Source of the DNA: Sanderia malayensis
Taxonomy: Eukaryota > Cnidaria > Scyphozoa > Semaeostomeae > Pelagiidae
Direction of reading: 5' to 3'
NCBI GenBank assembly: GCA_013076295.1
Contig: RQOL01000531.1
Span: 620,001-684,000 of the forward strand
Length of the DNA: 64,000 nucleotides
In this document: in pieces, positions 36,601 to 48,200 of the stretch
How the letters are laid out: every line of letters begins with the position of its first letter
How positions within the stretch are numbered: position 1 is the first letter of the stretch
Notes under the pieces: model-generated
What the model was told of the DNA's origin: nothing
What the model saw: the letters and a program-made list of their open reading frames with translations, nothing else
The model's database searches: none
Translations under genes and position numbers: made by a program

Positions 36601-39600
36601 CAGCTTGATATATATATTGCGAAAGAAGAAAAGATGGAAGCTGAACGTGTGAAATTAGTTTCAGATTTTGAGATAAAGATATCAGAGTTCAATCAAATAG
36701 GAGCAGAAAAGAGTGAGGTAATAAAACCAGTTAAAGCTTTCCCAAAGCATTTGGGTAGATTGTTTCACTGATTTGCTAATAAAACTTTGTCGTATGTGGT
36801 GGAAACTGAGCATAAATTCAACATTGATCAAAATTGTTTGGAATTGCCTTTCAGGAACTGAGTGAATTATCAGAATATGTGAAATTTTTGCAAGAGAAAG
36901 TAAAGAATATGGAAGCATTAGAAGATAATAACAGAGAATCGTTTGGTATAATATTGAAGATTACTCTTTTCTATCATTTTCTCATTTTATATAATGAGCA
37001 TAATATATTTCAAATTTTATAAAAATTAAATATGTTGAATTTTATGTTTCTTTCAGTATTAATCGGCCAAGATGCAGAAAATTTGCAAAATGAACTTCTC
37101 GTTGATGAGATTCAAAAAGCAAAAGAAGAGATCACAGCTTACAAGGTAGATATAAAGCTCTAAATTTTGATCTTGATGTCTCTGGTATATGCTATTTTTA
37201 TTGTCATGCTGTCATTAATAGTATAACAATAAGGTGTGTGGTTCATGTTGTAGGAAAAGTATGATGACACAAAGAAAGCTGTGTCTGAATTGAAACAAGA
37301 GCTCAGTGAAAAGAATTCAGCATGTCTGACTTTATCAAATGAACTTAAGCACAAGGTGTCCTGTTTAGAAGAATTGAAGATAGCATCAAATGAGGAGAAA
37401 CAAAAAGCCAAAGAGATGTAAGATTGAACAGCTCTTAACCTATTTCAATTCATTGGATGGCTCTTTTGTTCATTGCATGTATAATATTTTCTAGTTAGTT
37501 GTTCATGTTTACTTTGGCATGATTTTGAGGTTTGATTTTTTGGCAGAGAGGAAGGTTTAATGGGTAAGATATCAGTGTTGAAGAATGCCAAAGATGAAGG
37601 AGAAGAACAGTTGAGACTGGTTCAAGACGAGGTACACACCCTGAAAAGAGAAATCAGAGAGACATCCATGAAACATAAGCATCAAGTGGATGTGATGGAA
37701 AGGTATGTTGATGGCGAAGTATTCAGTGATGTTCTTTTCTTGAGTTTGGAAGATCAAATCAGAGGTGCAAAGAAAAGGAGAGACATACATGTGGGAAGGA
37801 GGCAAGAGGGGGAGAGAACAAATGATTGGTAGATGAAGAAGAAGGGAAGAGGGGGTGGTACAGACACGAGAATAAAGGTAAATAATGTACAATATCAGAG
37901 AAAATAATAATAGTTTTCTATTCTTTTCAGGTTGATCCAAGATGGTGTGATGAAAACGAAATCTGCAGAGTTGGAGGTTGCGAATATAAATCAAGAGAAC
38001 GAAGAGCTGCAGAAAATGTGCAAAGATCAGGCAGTAAACTTTGAGAAAAGAATAAAGAAAATTGAAGAATGCCACGAAGTTGAGTGCTATAAACTGAAAG
38101 GAGAACATGAAAAGCAAATGAGGTGTTTTGATATTCATGAATTACTTTCTGGCTTGTTTCTATTTTGTATGAGTTCCTTGTAAGACCTTGTTTATTTTAG
38201 AGGGTTGATAAAAGCTGCAAGTCTATGAAGCATTAAAGCTAAAGCAGCATGAAATATTCTAAAGCAACTAATTTTCATTGTTTTACAGTGAGTTGAAGAA
38301 GCTTTTGGCAGATACAACCAGCTTGCATGAAAAGGCTGAGCAAAATTATCAATATTTGCACAAAACCAAGAAGTCTGACGATGAATTGTATCTGACAAGA
38401 ATAACCGCTCTGGTTGAAGAAAGAGAAAATGCCATTGCAGCAACAAAGCTAGCGATGGAAGAGAAGATAAAGGAAGTCGTTGACGCAAAAAGTTCTGTTG
38501 AAGTTGAGAAGGAAAATCTAGCAAGGGAAATAATTGAGCTGCAAGATTCTCATTGCAAGGAGATCGATGAGTTAAAAGAAGGAAGTGATGGGAAAATTGC
38601 TGAATTGAATGGGAGATTAGATGATGTTATGAGAAAGAATACCGAACTTGAAAATCATGTGATTCCTGATTTGAATGTCGAAGTTGTCAATTGCAAGAAG
38701 ACAATTGAAATAAAAGAGAATGAGATTGAAATTATAAAAGAAGAAGTAAGAAATATTACGGCAGAGAAGAACGCAATTAATCAAGAAGTAGAAGAAGTAA
38801 AAAGACAAGTGGTTGAAGATGATTTGAAACATGCCAAGGATATGGAAGAAATGAATGCAGCATTGCAGAAAGAGGAAAACGAACGTAAAGAGTTGTTGGG
38901 AAGTTTCAACACAGAACGTATTCAATTGAAGAATGCTATACATTGTGTTACTGAAGAGTTGTGCAAAGTAAATGAAAAGGTAACTGAACTTGAAGGAGCT
39001 TTGAAACAAGAAGAAAGAAGAAGACTATTGCAAAGTGAAGAATTGAAAAGCACAATTAAAAATCTGGAAGAAGAACAAGAGAAGAAAATAGTGCTTGAAG
39101 AAAATGGAAAGAGGCAGGAATTGCTGATTAAGGATCTAAAATCCATTGTAGAAGAAACGAAGGAAGATATTAAGAAAAGGACTAAAGAGTTGGAAGATTT
39201 AATTAAAAGGTTTGATGAAGAAAAAGAAACGAAGATGATGCTTGAAGAAGATAAAAAGAAACTGGAAATGGTGAACAGAAATCTCCAAACCATTGTGGAA
39301 GAGAAGAAAGAAGAAATCGGAGAAACGATTAAAGAATTAGAGCAGGCCAAGAGTGATCTTTATTCAAGTGAGAATACAGTTGCTTGCCTTAAGAAATGTG
39401 AGGAAGATACGAAGAGAGAAATTCAAGACCTTACCAACTGCATGGAAACAAAGGAAAAAGATGCAAAAGCAGTTATGGAAGAATTGCAGCAAGTTACGGC
39501 CGAGCTTAATGCAAAAACAAATTCAATGGATGAGTTGATGAAATATCAACAGGTCATGGAAAGCAAGATTGAAGATCTTACAACTTGTATGAAGACAAAG

Positions 39601-42600
39601 GAAGAAGAATGTAAATTACAGAGGGAGGAATTGGAAGACACAAAGACCGAATTGAATGCAAAAGAAAGCGAGATAAATAATTTTATTGAGTGTGAGCAAA
39701 ACATGAAAAAAGAAATCGAAGAACTGGCGGCTAGTTTGCAAGTCGAAGTGCAAGAAAGGCAGACGATGGATGAAGAACTGCTGCAAGTCAAAAAGGAGCT
39801 CAATGAAAAAGAAATTGAAGCTACAGACTTAATGAAATGTGAAAATGAAATGAAAGAAAAGTTGACAAATCTGATATCTTGCATTGAAATGAAAGAAAAA
39901 GAAAACAGTGAAAGTTGTGATGAGCTGAGACAAGTCAGAGCAGAGCTTGTAGCAAAGGAAGACCGAATGAATGATTTGATGCAATTGGAGAAAACTTTGA
40001 AGAACGAAATTGAAGGTCTTACAGTTTATATGCAAGGGAAAGATAAGGAACTGGAGACGCAGAATGAAGAATTAATAAAAGTCAGAGATGAGCTTGGTGC
40101 AAAGAATATGAAGATAGAAGAGTTTATTAAATGTCAAGAAAGTATGATAAGTAAAATTGAAGATCTTACTCGTTGCGTGAAGGCGAAAGAAGAAGAATGT
40201 AACATCCAGAATGAAGAATTAATGGAAATGAAAACACAGTTAAGCTCAAGAGACGCCAGAATAAAAGATTTGACTTTGGTTGAACAGAACTTGACAAGTG
40301 AAATTGAAGTACTTGCAAACCGCGTGGAAGTAAAGGAGAAAGATAGCAAAATCATGAGTGATGAGCTGGGGCAGACCAGAATTGAAATAAGTTCAAAAGA
40401 TAAAATCGTGAAAGAGCTGACTAGGAGTGAAGAAGAAATGAAGAGGAAATTAGAAGATCAAGCAGCTGCCATGGAGACAAATAAAGAAGAGCTCCAAAAA
40501 CTGAATGAAGAATTGCTCAAAGTGAAATCAGAGAACGATGAAGAAGAAAGGAAGGTTGCAGAGATCTTTGAATGTAAAGAAGATCTGAAAGTAAAGTTAG
40601 AAGAGCAATCTGCTTGTTTGAAGGCAAAGGCAGAAGATTTCCAACAACTGAATGAAGAATTGCACAAAGTGAAATCAGATAAAGATGAAGATGAAAAGAA
40701 GATTGCAGATCTCCTTAAATGTGAAGAAAGTCTGAACGTAAAGTTAGAAGAGCAATCTGCTTGTTTGAAGGCAAAGGAAGAAGATTTCCAAGCATTGAAT
40801 GAAGAATTCCTCAAAGTGAAATCAGATAAAGATGAAGATGAAAAGAAGATTGCAGAGCTCCTTAAATGTGAAGAAAGTCTGAAAGTAAAGTTGGAAGAGC
40901 AATCTACTTGCTTGAAGGCAAAGGAAGAAGATTTTCAAAAACTGAATGAAGAATTGCTCAAGGTAAAATCGGATAAAGATGAAAAAGAAAAGAAGGTTGC
41001 AGAACTCCTTATATGTGAAGAAGATTTGAAAGTAAAGTTTGAAGAGCAATCTACTTGCTTGAAGGCGAGAGAAGAAGATTTCCAAAAACTGAATGAAGAA
41101 TTGCTCAAAGTGAAATCAGATAACTATCAAGAAGAAAAGAAGGTTGTAGAATCCTTATATGTGAAGAAGATTTGAAAGGAAAGCTGGAAAGCCAAGCCAC
41201 TGCGATGGAGGCAAAGAACAAGGAAATTGATGAACTGACTGAAGAATTACTAAAAGTCAAATCAGAAATTAATGAAAAGGAGAAGAAAATTGTTGAGCTC
41301 GTTAAATATGAAGAAGACATGAAATTAGAAGCTAACGATCTCGCAGCTGGCAAAGAAGTAGCTGAACAAGCATTCAGAGCACAGACTGTCGAATTAGATC
41401 AAATCAAAACAGAGTTAAGTGCCGAGAAGGAAAGAATAGTAGCAATGGAGCAATACAATCAATCAAAGATTAGTGAGAGTGAAAACAATTTTCAAGCTGA
41501 GAGAACACAGAGCAGTAATCTGAAAATAAAGTTGGAGGATCTAGAGTCCATTCTTGAACGAGAAAGAAGAGAGATGGCTGAATTCAACAATCAGATATCT
41601 TCAGATCTGGCAACGAAAGAAGATTACGTCAAGCAGTTAGAAACGAAGCAAGAGGCGATTAAGGAAAAGAATATCGAATTGGAAGTTGAGCTTACTGCTT
41701 TTCAGAAGAAAATTGAAAGTAAGGATTCAGAAATACTCGATTATAAGGGAAAGATTGAAGCGATGTCATTAGATTTCGAGGAAGAGAAGGGCATGTTGGC
41801 TGGAAAGTGTGAACAATTGGAAAAACGATTGAGAGATGCCGAGAAATGTATTGACAATAGGGATTTGGAAATTGGAGAATGCAGAAATGAAATCAAGTAT
41901 GTGAAAGGTGCATTTGAAAAAGAGAAGCAAGAGTTAGAAGCCAGATTGAAAGAAGAGTTAGAGGTAGCAGTTGTTGAAAGGAGCAATGCGGAAAGTAATG
42001 GCAAGGAAATTGAAATCAGATTGGGGTCAACAAACGAAGAGAATACAGCACTGCGTCTCCAACTGGAAGAAGAGAAAACTGCATTGCAGAATAGAAATTC
42101 TGAAAAGACAGAACTCTTGAAGCAACAAGAAATGTTACGGCAGCAATTGGCAAAACTAGATGAAGACTTCAAAGTAATTGAAGCGGAAAAAGAATCGCGT
42201 GTTGAAGAGGTGAAAAGCATCAAGGAAGAGAAAGACTTACTTGAGCAAGACCTGCTATCAAAGCACAATAATGAAATCAACAAACTGATCAGCGAGAAAG
42301 AAAATATTTTGGAAGAGTGCACGATGCTGCAAGGAATGCTGAAAGAATCGCAGAAACAGAATGGAATATTGAAAGAGAAAGGAGATGTGATGAATAGATC
42401 TGTTGAATCGAAGAGAAAAGAACTTGAAGTATACAAAACTCAAGTTGATGATTTGAGGTCTCAGCAAGATGCAAAGGATAGCAAAATAGAAGATGTGCTG
42501 TGTGCACTCAAGGAAGCAGAAAATGAATTGACAGAACAAAAGGAGCAGCATAAACGAAGTGTTTTGTTCCATGGTAAGCAGAAAATTCAACTATTTATAT

Positions 42601-44542
42601 CTAGATAAAAGTCTACATTAGATCTACCTTGGCATATGACGCAGGTTATTTTGGCGAGTGTATTAAAGACTGTTATCTGACGTGATATTTCTGTTTGTTT
42701 GCAGAACGAGAGCTCAGCACATTCAAAGCGAATTCAGAGCAAGTAATCAGAGAGTTGGAAAATGAATTGGCTGACCTTACACAGGAAAGGAATGCTGAAA
42801 AATTGGAATATCACTCCATGTTGACTGATATGAGTGAAGCAAAGAAGAGATTGGAAGCTAAATATGAGGTGAGTTGGTTTCAATTCGTGTAGTATACTGA
42901 TATGACAGCATTAGAATCGACTTACCAACATACCTTGCTGAATCTGGATTTCTTCCTTTTCTATTCCAATCTGCATTTCAATTCTTTGATTCCGAATGCA
43001 AACTGCAGAGGTTCGAATGCAACCTTCTTTTCTTCGTCAATCGTTTCATATTGAGCTGGCTAGTTCACACAGATAGTCAATTGGTCCACTTGCAGTATTT
43101 CAATATATCCTGAGTTCTTCTATGTTGTGTGTCAATTTAGTGCTTCAATCGTTATCTGTCTCTTGCTAGACAAAGGAAAAGAAACTGCAATTGGTCGAGA
43201 GGGAAGTGACAAAATTAACCGAGGAATTAGAAGAAGAAAAATTAATAAGCAAACGCCACGGTTCGCTTCTGCGCACCAAAGAGGCGGAACTTGCCAAGAG
43301 CACCAGAGTCTTGATGAAGTGAAGGGCAAACTGGACAAACACTCAGTGGAGGTGGAACGACGTGCAGCGCGTCGCCACACCATACTCTTCGGAGACGCAT
43401 CAATGGATCATACGTTGAGGAATAACACTATGCTGGGCAATACGAGCTTGGACGAACAGTCGACTCTCGTTGCCGACGAACTGACGATGCGAAGATCTCC
43501 AAGTCTGACGTCACTGCAAACCAACGACGATGATGCGTCGTTCATTGCCGGTTCGATGACGTCATTGAACAGCAACGATGTTAACTTCTCGTTCCGGAGT
43601 AGTCGGAGGCAGAGTGGAATAGTGCGCGCACCTAACGCGGCACGACGTCAGAGTCTGTTGTACATAGCCGGGAAGACACCACCGGACAGACGGACGACAA
43701 TCGGAGCACCAGTGCCACAGATGATGGTGTGCGAAAATGAGAATGAACCGGACATACTCGAGTACGACAGCTTCGATCGGGTGTCCGAATTGCAGAGGCG
43801 AAACACGTTGTGTTTGCCGCATCTCAAATCCTCCTATCCACTCGAGCTGATCACGACAAGTTCGTCGCTCGCAGATAAACAGAAAACGGCGACGGATAAT
43901 CTTCAGCGAGGAGACAACAGCAGACCTGAAAGAAAACGCTTTGCAGACGATGTGGTTAATGGTAGGCCGCTGAAGCGAAAAGACACTGACGCTGCAAGCA
44001 GACCGAGTAGCAAAGACAGGGGTTCGACTCGATACGTCAAATCGGACTCGAACATTGTGACAAGATCGATGCTCGACCAGGGTTCGAAGATGATCTGGGG
44101 TGATAGCTCGATGATCAAGGACGACAGTATGCTTGATACGCAGAACGACCCGAGACGGGAAAGCGTCGCGTTTGTCGTCAGCTTTGGAGATGATGATGAG
44201 AAAAAGAAGCTGAAACCGAATGCAAGCATGCGCAGGGCTCGCGGCTCAGCTCATCTGGTAGGAGCAGCGTCAACAACTGAAAGCAAGGAGCCACAAAAAC
44301 ATGTCGTAAAGAAAACAGCGACTGCGGGGACTTCTTCTACAACTCCTACTCCTGTTAAGAAGTCAAGTGCAACCCCCAATAATCAGAAGAAATGGGCATC
44401 TTCGAAGGAAAACATTGCTGATAACAAGCAGCAAAAGAAGGCGAATGCAGCGAAGGAGACGCCATTGAAACGAACAGTATCCGATAAAAACAGCCTGAAA
44501 ACTCGTACGAACAATATTCGAAGTCGATTAGACGATCAATAA
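33623..44542 (+). CDS. NUMA1: NuMA-type nuclear mitotic apparatus protein
   Basis: Large coiled-coil protein that recruits dynein and organises spindle poles with Pins/LGN. Exons: 33623-33658, 34017-34102, 34208-34284, 34395-34468, 34605-34780, 35189-35397, 35506-35629, 35789-35906, 35995-36091, 36574-36717, 36855-36945, 37057-37145, 37254-37417, 37547-37702, 37931-38122, 38289-42573, 42705-42868, 43170-44542. About 2,550 residues, against 2,115 in human. The N-terminal Hook-like domain includes LAGDELEIAKLLTMVLV. The SP-rich linker contains SPFQYMASPHLVRKK. A coiled coil follows. The C-terminal tail has the conserved LGN-binding type segment DRVSELQRRNTLCLPHLK (coded around 43774-43830), then Ser/Lys-rich nuclear-protein-like sequence. 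Frame breaks occur near 41150 and 43300-43325, each needing one extra base. The exon 5 to 6 phase is also unresolved and could hide a microexon. Confidence 0.86.
36290..36490. repeat. GGGGGCTTATTCGAGG repeat in NuMA intron
   Basis: The word GGGGCTTATTCGAGG and variants occur five to six times, once inverted (CCTCGAATAAGACCCC), ending in GAGGATTTACGGTA. It looks like the end of a dispersed invertebrate repeat. It sits in the intron between NuMA exons 9 and 10. Confidence 0.7.
38980..41330 (+). repeat. Coding array of 49-residue (147-bp) repeats in NuMA
   Basis: Sixteen consecutive 147-bp units in one exon, starting at 38980, 39127, 39274, 39421 and so on every 147 bases. The last two are shifted by the one-base gap near 41150. 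The consensus per unit is I/L-E-x-L/Q-x-x-C near position 7, NEEL/DEEL at 19-22 and KCE at 41-43. The first three units are degenerate. The four starting at 40597, 40744, 40891 and 41038 are nearly identical (LEEQSACLKAKEEDFQ). Because 49 is seven heptads, copies can be gained or lost without breaking the coiled-coil register. Confidence 0.93.
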
Positions 44543-45221
44543 CTTCCAAGGTACGAGGTAGCACAAAACCTGCACTGTAAAGTAATACAGCTATTAATAG
44601 TAAATCGCGTATAATCAGTCGTTATGGGGTGCTGTTCCATTTGGAGGCATCGGTGTGTGAATGTGTGAAGTAAAGAAGCACAGGGTTGATGGTTAACTAT
44701 ATATGCAAATCGCCATATACCTTTGGCTTAGTTAGTCGTTAATAATATTATTGTTATTCTTCTTTTTGGTTTAGAATTTTTTATGATTAACGTTTTCTTA
44801 AATATTTTTCTTAGCACATGTATAAACTTAGAGTTTTGAATGAAAGTGTGAAAAGTGAAAAACATGCAATGTGTTATGTTATCTGCGAAGTTTTCAGAAA
44901 TTGCGTCGTATTAGGCATTGCAGAGTATAAGTGACTATATTGAGCTTTGGTGTTATAACCCAAACAGTTGATTAGAGAAAGGTAATATATACTATTTCAT
45001 TGCATATCAGCATCCCTCACAAGCAGAAGACAAGTAAGTGAAATCAACCCGATCTCCTGTTCTCACACTGACTGGAACTATCACTTTTGAAGAATTCATC
45101 TACGAAACTAACATTGTAATAACAATTATAACCATACCTGTTATTATCCAAGAAGCATGCTCTGTCTAAAATCACGTACATATATTGCAACAACCAAACA
45201 AGCAATCAATTGAATAAATTA
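44543..45221. other. Intergenic between convergent NuMA and MIC60
   Basis: About 0.7 kb of AT-rich DNA with the 3' ends of both genes. No other feature was recognised. Confidence 0.6.
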
Positions 45222-48200
45222 TCAAGAGCATTCAAAGGTGCCTTCAGACGACACGTAAGCCATTAAAAAGTCTGATGCGATCTTCGCTTCCAGATACGAC
45301 CTCGTTTCCCTCAGCCAATCCGAGGCTAGCTTGCGCGGTACGCCTTTCAGTAGGCTCATGAATTTGACGGCCAATTCCAAATCGCCATTCTCCACACAGC
45401 TCTGCGCTTTTGCGAGTATGTCGTAGGTGCTGATCGTGTCGGGATCAATGTCCTTTGTCGTGTCGTGTCGGGCGGATGTCTCAATGACGAGAAGCGAGCG
45501 TATAGCCGACAGTGCGTACGTCCAAAGTGAACCTTGTTTTTCTCCGACCATCGCAACGCGTTTGCACACGCTCTTAACGCCGACGAATCTCTTCTTCAGC
45601 TCCTCCTCAGTAGTCACTCCTTGTACTAACGCAGTCTCTGGTATCGTGCTCAAAACGAGTTGCACATTTGGGTGATTCTCTACAAAATAAAGCAATGCAA
45701 TCCATAAGTCAAAATTAAGTAAAACAGTGCAATCCATAAGTCAACGCATTCCGGGTCAAAATGCTATTTTGAAAGATCCGATTGGGGAGGATGATAAAAC
45801 GATTTCAATTTCAAAGGTCTGATTTTGGGAGAAATGTTTTATTGGTAAGTTTATTAAGATTCACGCTATGTGCTATGGAAATACTATCGAAACAGGTGGC
45901 GGGTAAATTTCTTGAAGAGATCAGAAACGTTGAATTAGTAGGATTAGACCATTTGCGGGTAGTAATTCTAAAAACTTCAACTTCGAAGGCCGAGATATGC
46001 ATTGGCAACTACCTCATGTTAGACCATCTGTGCATGTTAGCCAACAATTAATTGTCAAAACATGTGTGCTAGATATGAAAACTGCACCATCTTGATCAAA
46101 ATATTAACTTTATGGGATTGAGCTTCTTTGAGTAAAATTTCTTTAATACGTAGGGACTCAAGCAAAGGCTCAACGAATTGCGTGTTTAGTTTATTATAAA
46201 TAAAGCATAATAAAATGTGCACACCTGAGTGTTTATAAATTGTCAAAACTTCAGGCAAGAGATTTCTCGTCCTCCCACCTTCGTTTGACACATCATCATT
46301 CAAAACTGAGCCAAGCGACTGAACAGCCAGCCACAGCTCTCTGGTCTTGCGGTTCTTCGTCTCGACATCAACAACTGATTCGATCATCGATTCGACGCCC
46401 TTCAAATGCGCAGAAACCTGCGCAAGCTCTTCGACGTGTAAGTGCTTTTGATTGGTCAATTCTTTCTCGAGCTCCTTCTGGTGTTCTTGTGAAAGCTGCG
46501 TGGCCTGGGTCTGTAAAACGTCGTTAAGATGCTCCCTGTGTGCGGCCGATTGTCTTTTCAGCTGTTTCTTCATTTCATTTTCGTAGTTTCCAACCAGCTC
46601 AGCTTTCTGGAATAAAAATATAAATGCTTCTAATATCAGATAAAACAAGAACTAGCTGCATAGCCGGTTTTAGCTCAGTTATCGAAGAAAGCATTGGGCT
46701 TATCATTCTGGAAAGTATGATGAGCAAGAAATTCCATGCGACGTATGCAAATGAACAACGGTAAGTCAACTAGGGTGTTTCTTTTGCATACTATTCTATT
46801 TGCCAAAAATTCATTATTCATTACGTATGTCCATTATTAGATGGCTCACATTCTACTCTACTCTTGGTTGAATGCATAAAATTCGGCATTATCCTTGCTC
46901 TCCGACATACCAAGGTTTCACCTGTAATTTGGTCGCATTAAAGGGAGCACAAGATTCTGCATTGCGAATTCAACAATACAACATTCAGAAGTGCCACAAA
47001 AATATACCTTCAATGATCATGGTCTTTAATAAAAGGAATGATCAACTATGTGCAACGCACTACTAACTGAAAAGTCAAGCAATACACGCATATGATTTAT
47101 CTTAATAAAACAATACCTTTAATTCTGATTCAATTTCAAAATTTCTCTGCAACCTTTCAGCCTCAGCTTGCAGCCTCGTTTGGGTTCTCCCTTCTTCTTC
47201 TTCAAGGGCAAGCTTAAGCAGTGCCTCCGTCCGTTCTTTCTCCTCTTGCTTCACACTTTCAATGGCTCCTTTCAAGTACTCGATCTTCTTCATAGCATAG
47301 GCCATCATCACGTCCTTCACGGGCAGTTGGCTCTCCACAGAATCTCCACCTTCACTCAAAGAAGCAGTGTCAACCAATTCAGAGAACGCCTCTTCCATGT
47401 TCGCTTTCACGTCCGCCATGCTTAACGCGGACAGCTCGTCACAAGCTTTCTTCACATCTGCAGTTGCCTTTTGCAAATCCAGTGAAGCGCTGTTTACAGC
47501 TTGCTGGGCCTCTTCGGCAATTTTACTGATTCCATTTCGCTTCGCTGCCTGTATCATTTCGTGCAATTCTTCTATGTTGGCCTGCATCTTCATCTCAAAT
47601 TGTTTTGCTTCGTCAACCATCAGCTAAAACGTAATTGCATTTTCGCACAATTATAAACAAATTGAAGCCTCCTCGAGTTTACGAGCCCAGGCATAAGTAA
47701 ATGCCGTGTATAACGAAATAAAATTCTGAGGTTCAACTAACTTTTTCTTCACTTAGAATTGAATAAACACATCATGTTGCAAAGAAATGATGTTTTCAAA
47801 AAGTGAGAAAGCTACTCAAAGGATTGATCAATGTTGATCAATGGAAAAACATACCTGTGACGCGTGTTCCAAATTTGAAGTTTCTTTCCAAACATCATCA
47901 AACGCCTCATCATCTGCACTTGTTTTCAAAGCCTTATCAAGCTGAACCATATAATCTCTGACATGACTTGAAGCCTTTGTTTGCTTTTCCAGAGCCATAT
48001 CTCTCATTAGTTCCAATTTGTCAACATATGTTTGGATGAAAACATCCATAGATGTGCTACCCATTATCTCACCCAGTCTATTGATGTCCTCTTTGCTCAG
48101 CTCTTCTTCTGCTACAACCTCAACTGGCTCAATTATTTCAAATGGTTCAACTATAGCAACAGGTTCAATGACTTCCAAAGCCACTACTTGTGGGGCCTCA

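Noticed and set aside
37572..38138. 188-codon minus-strand ORF with membrane-like composition
   Set aside because: Antisense shadow of NuMA coiled-coil exons and introns.
41741..42436. 231-codon Ser/Phe-rich minus-strand ORF
   Set aside because: Complement of the Glu/Lys-rich coiled-coil exon; the same holds for the other minus-strand ORFs at 38.2-42.6 kb.
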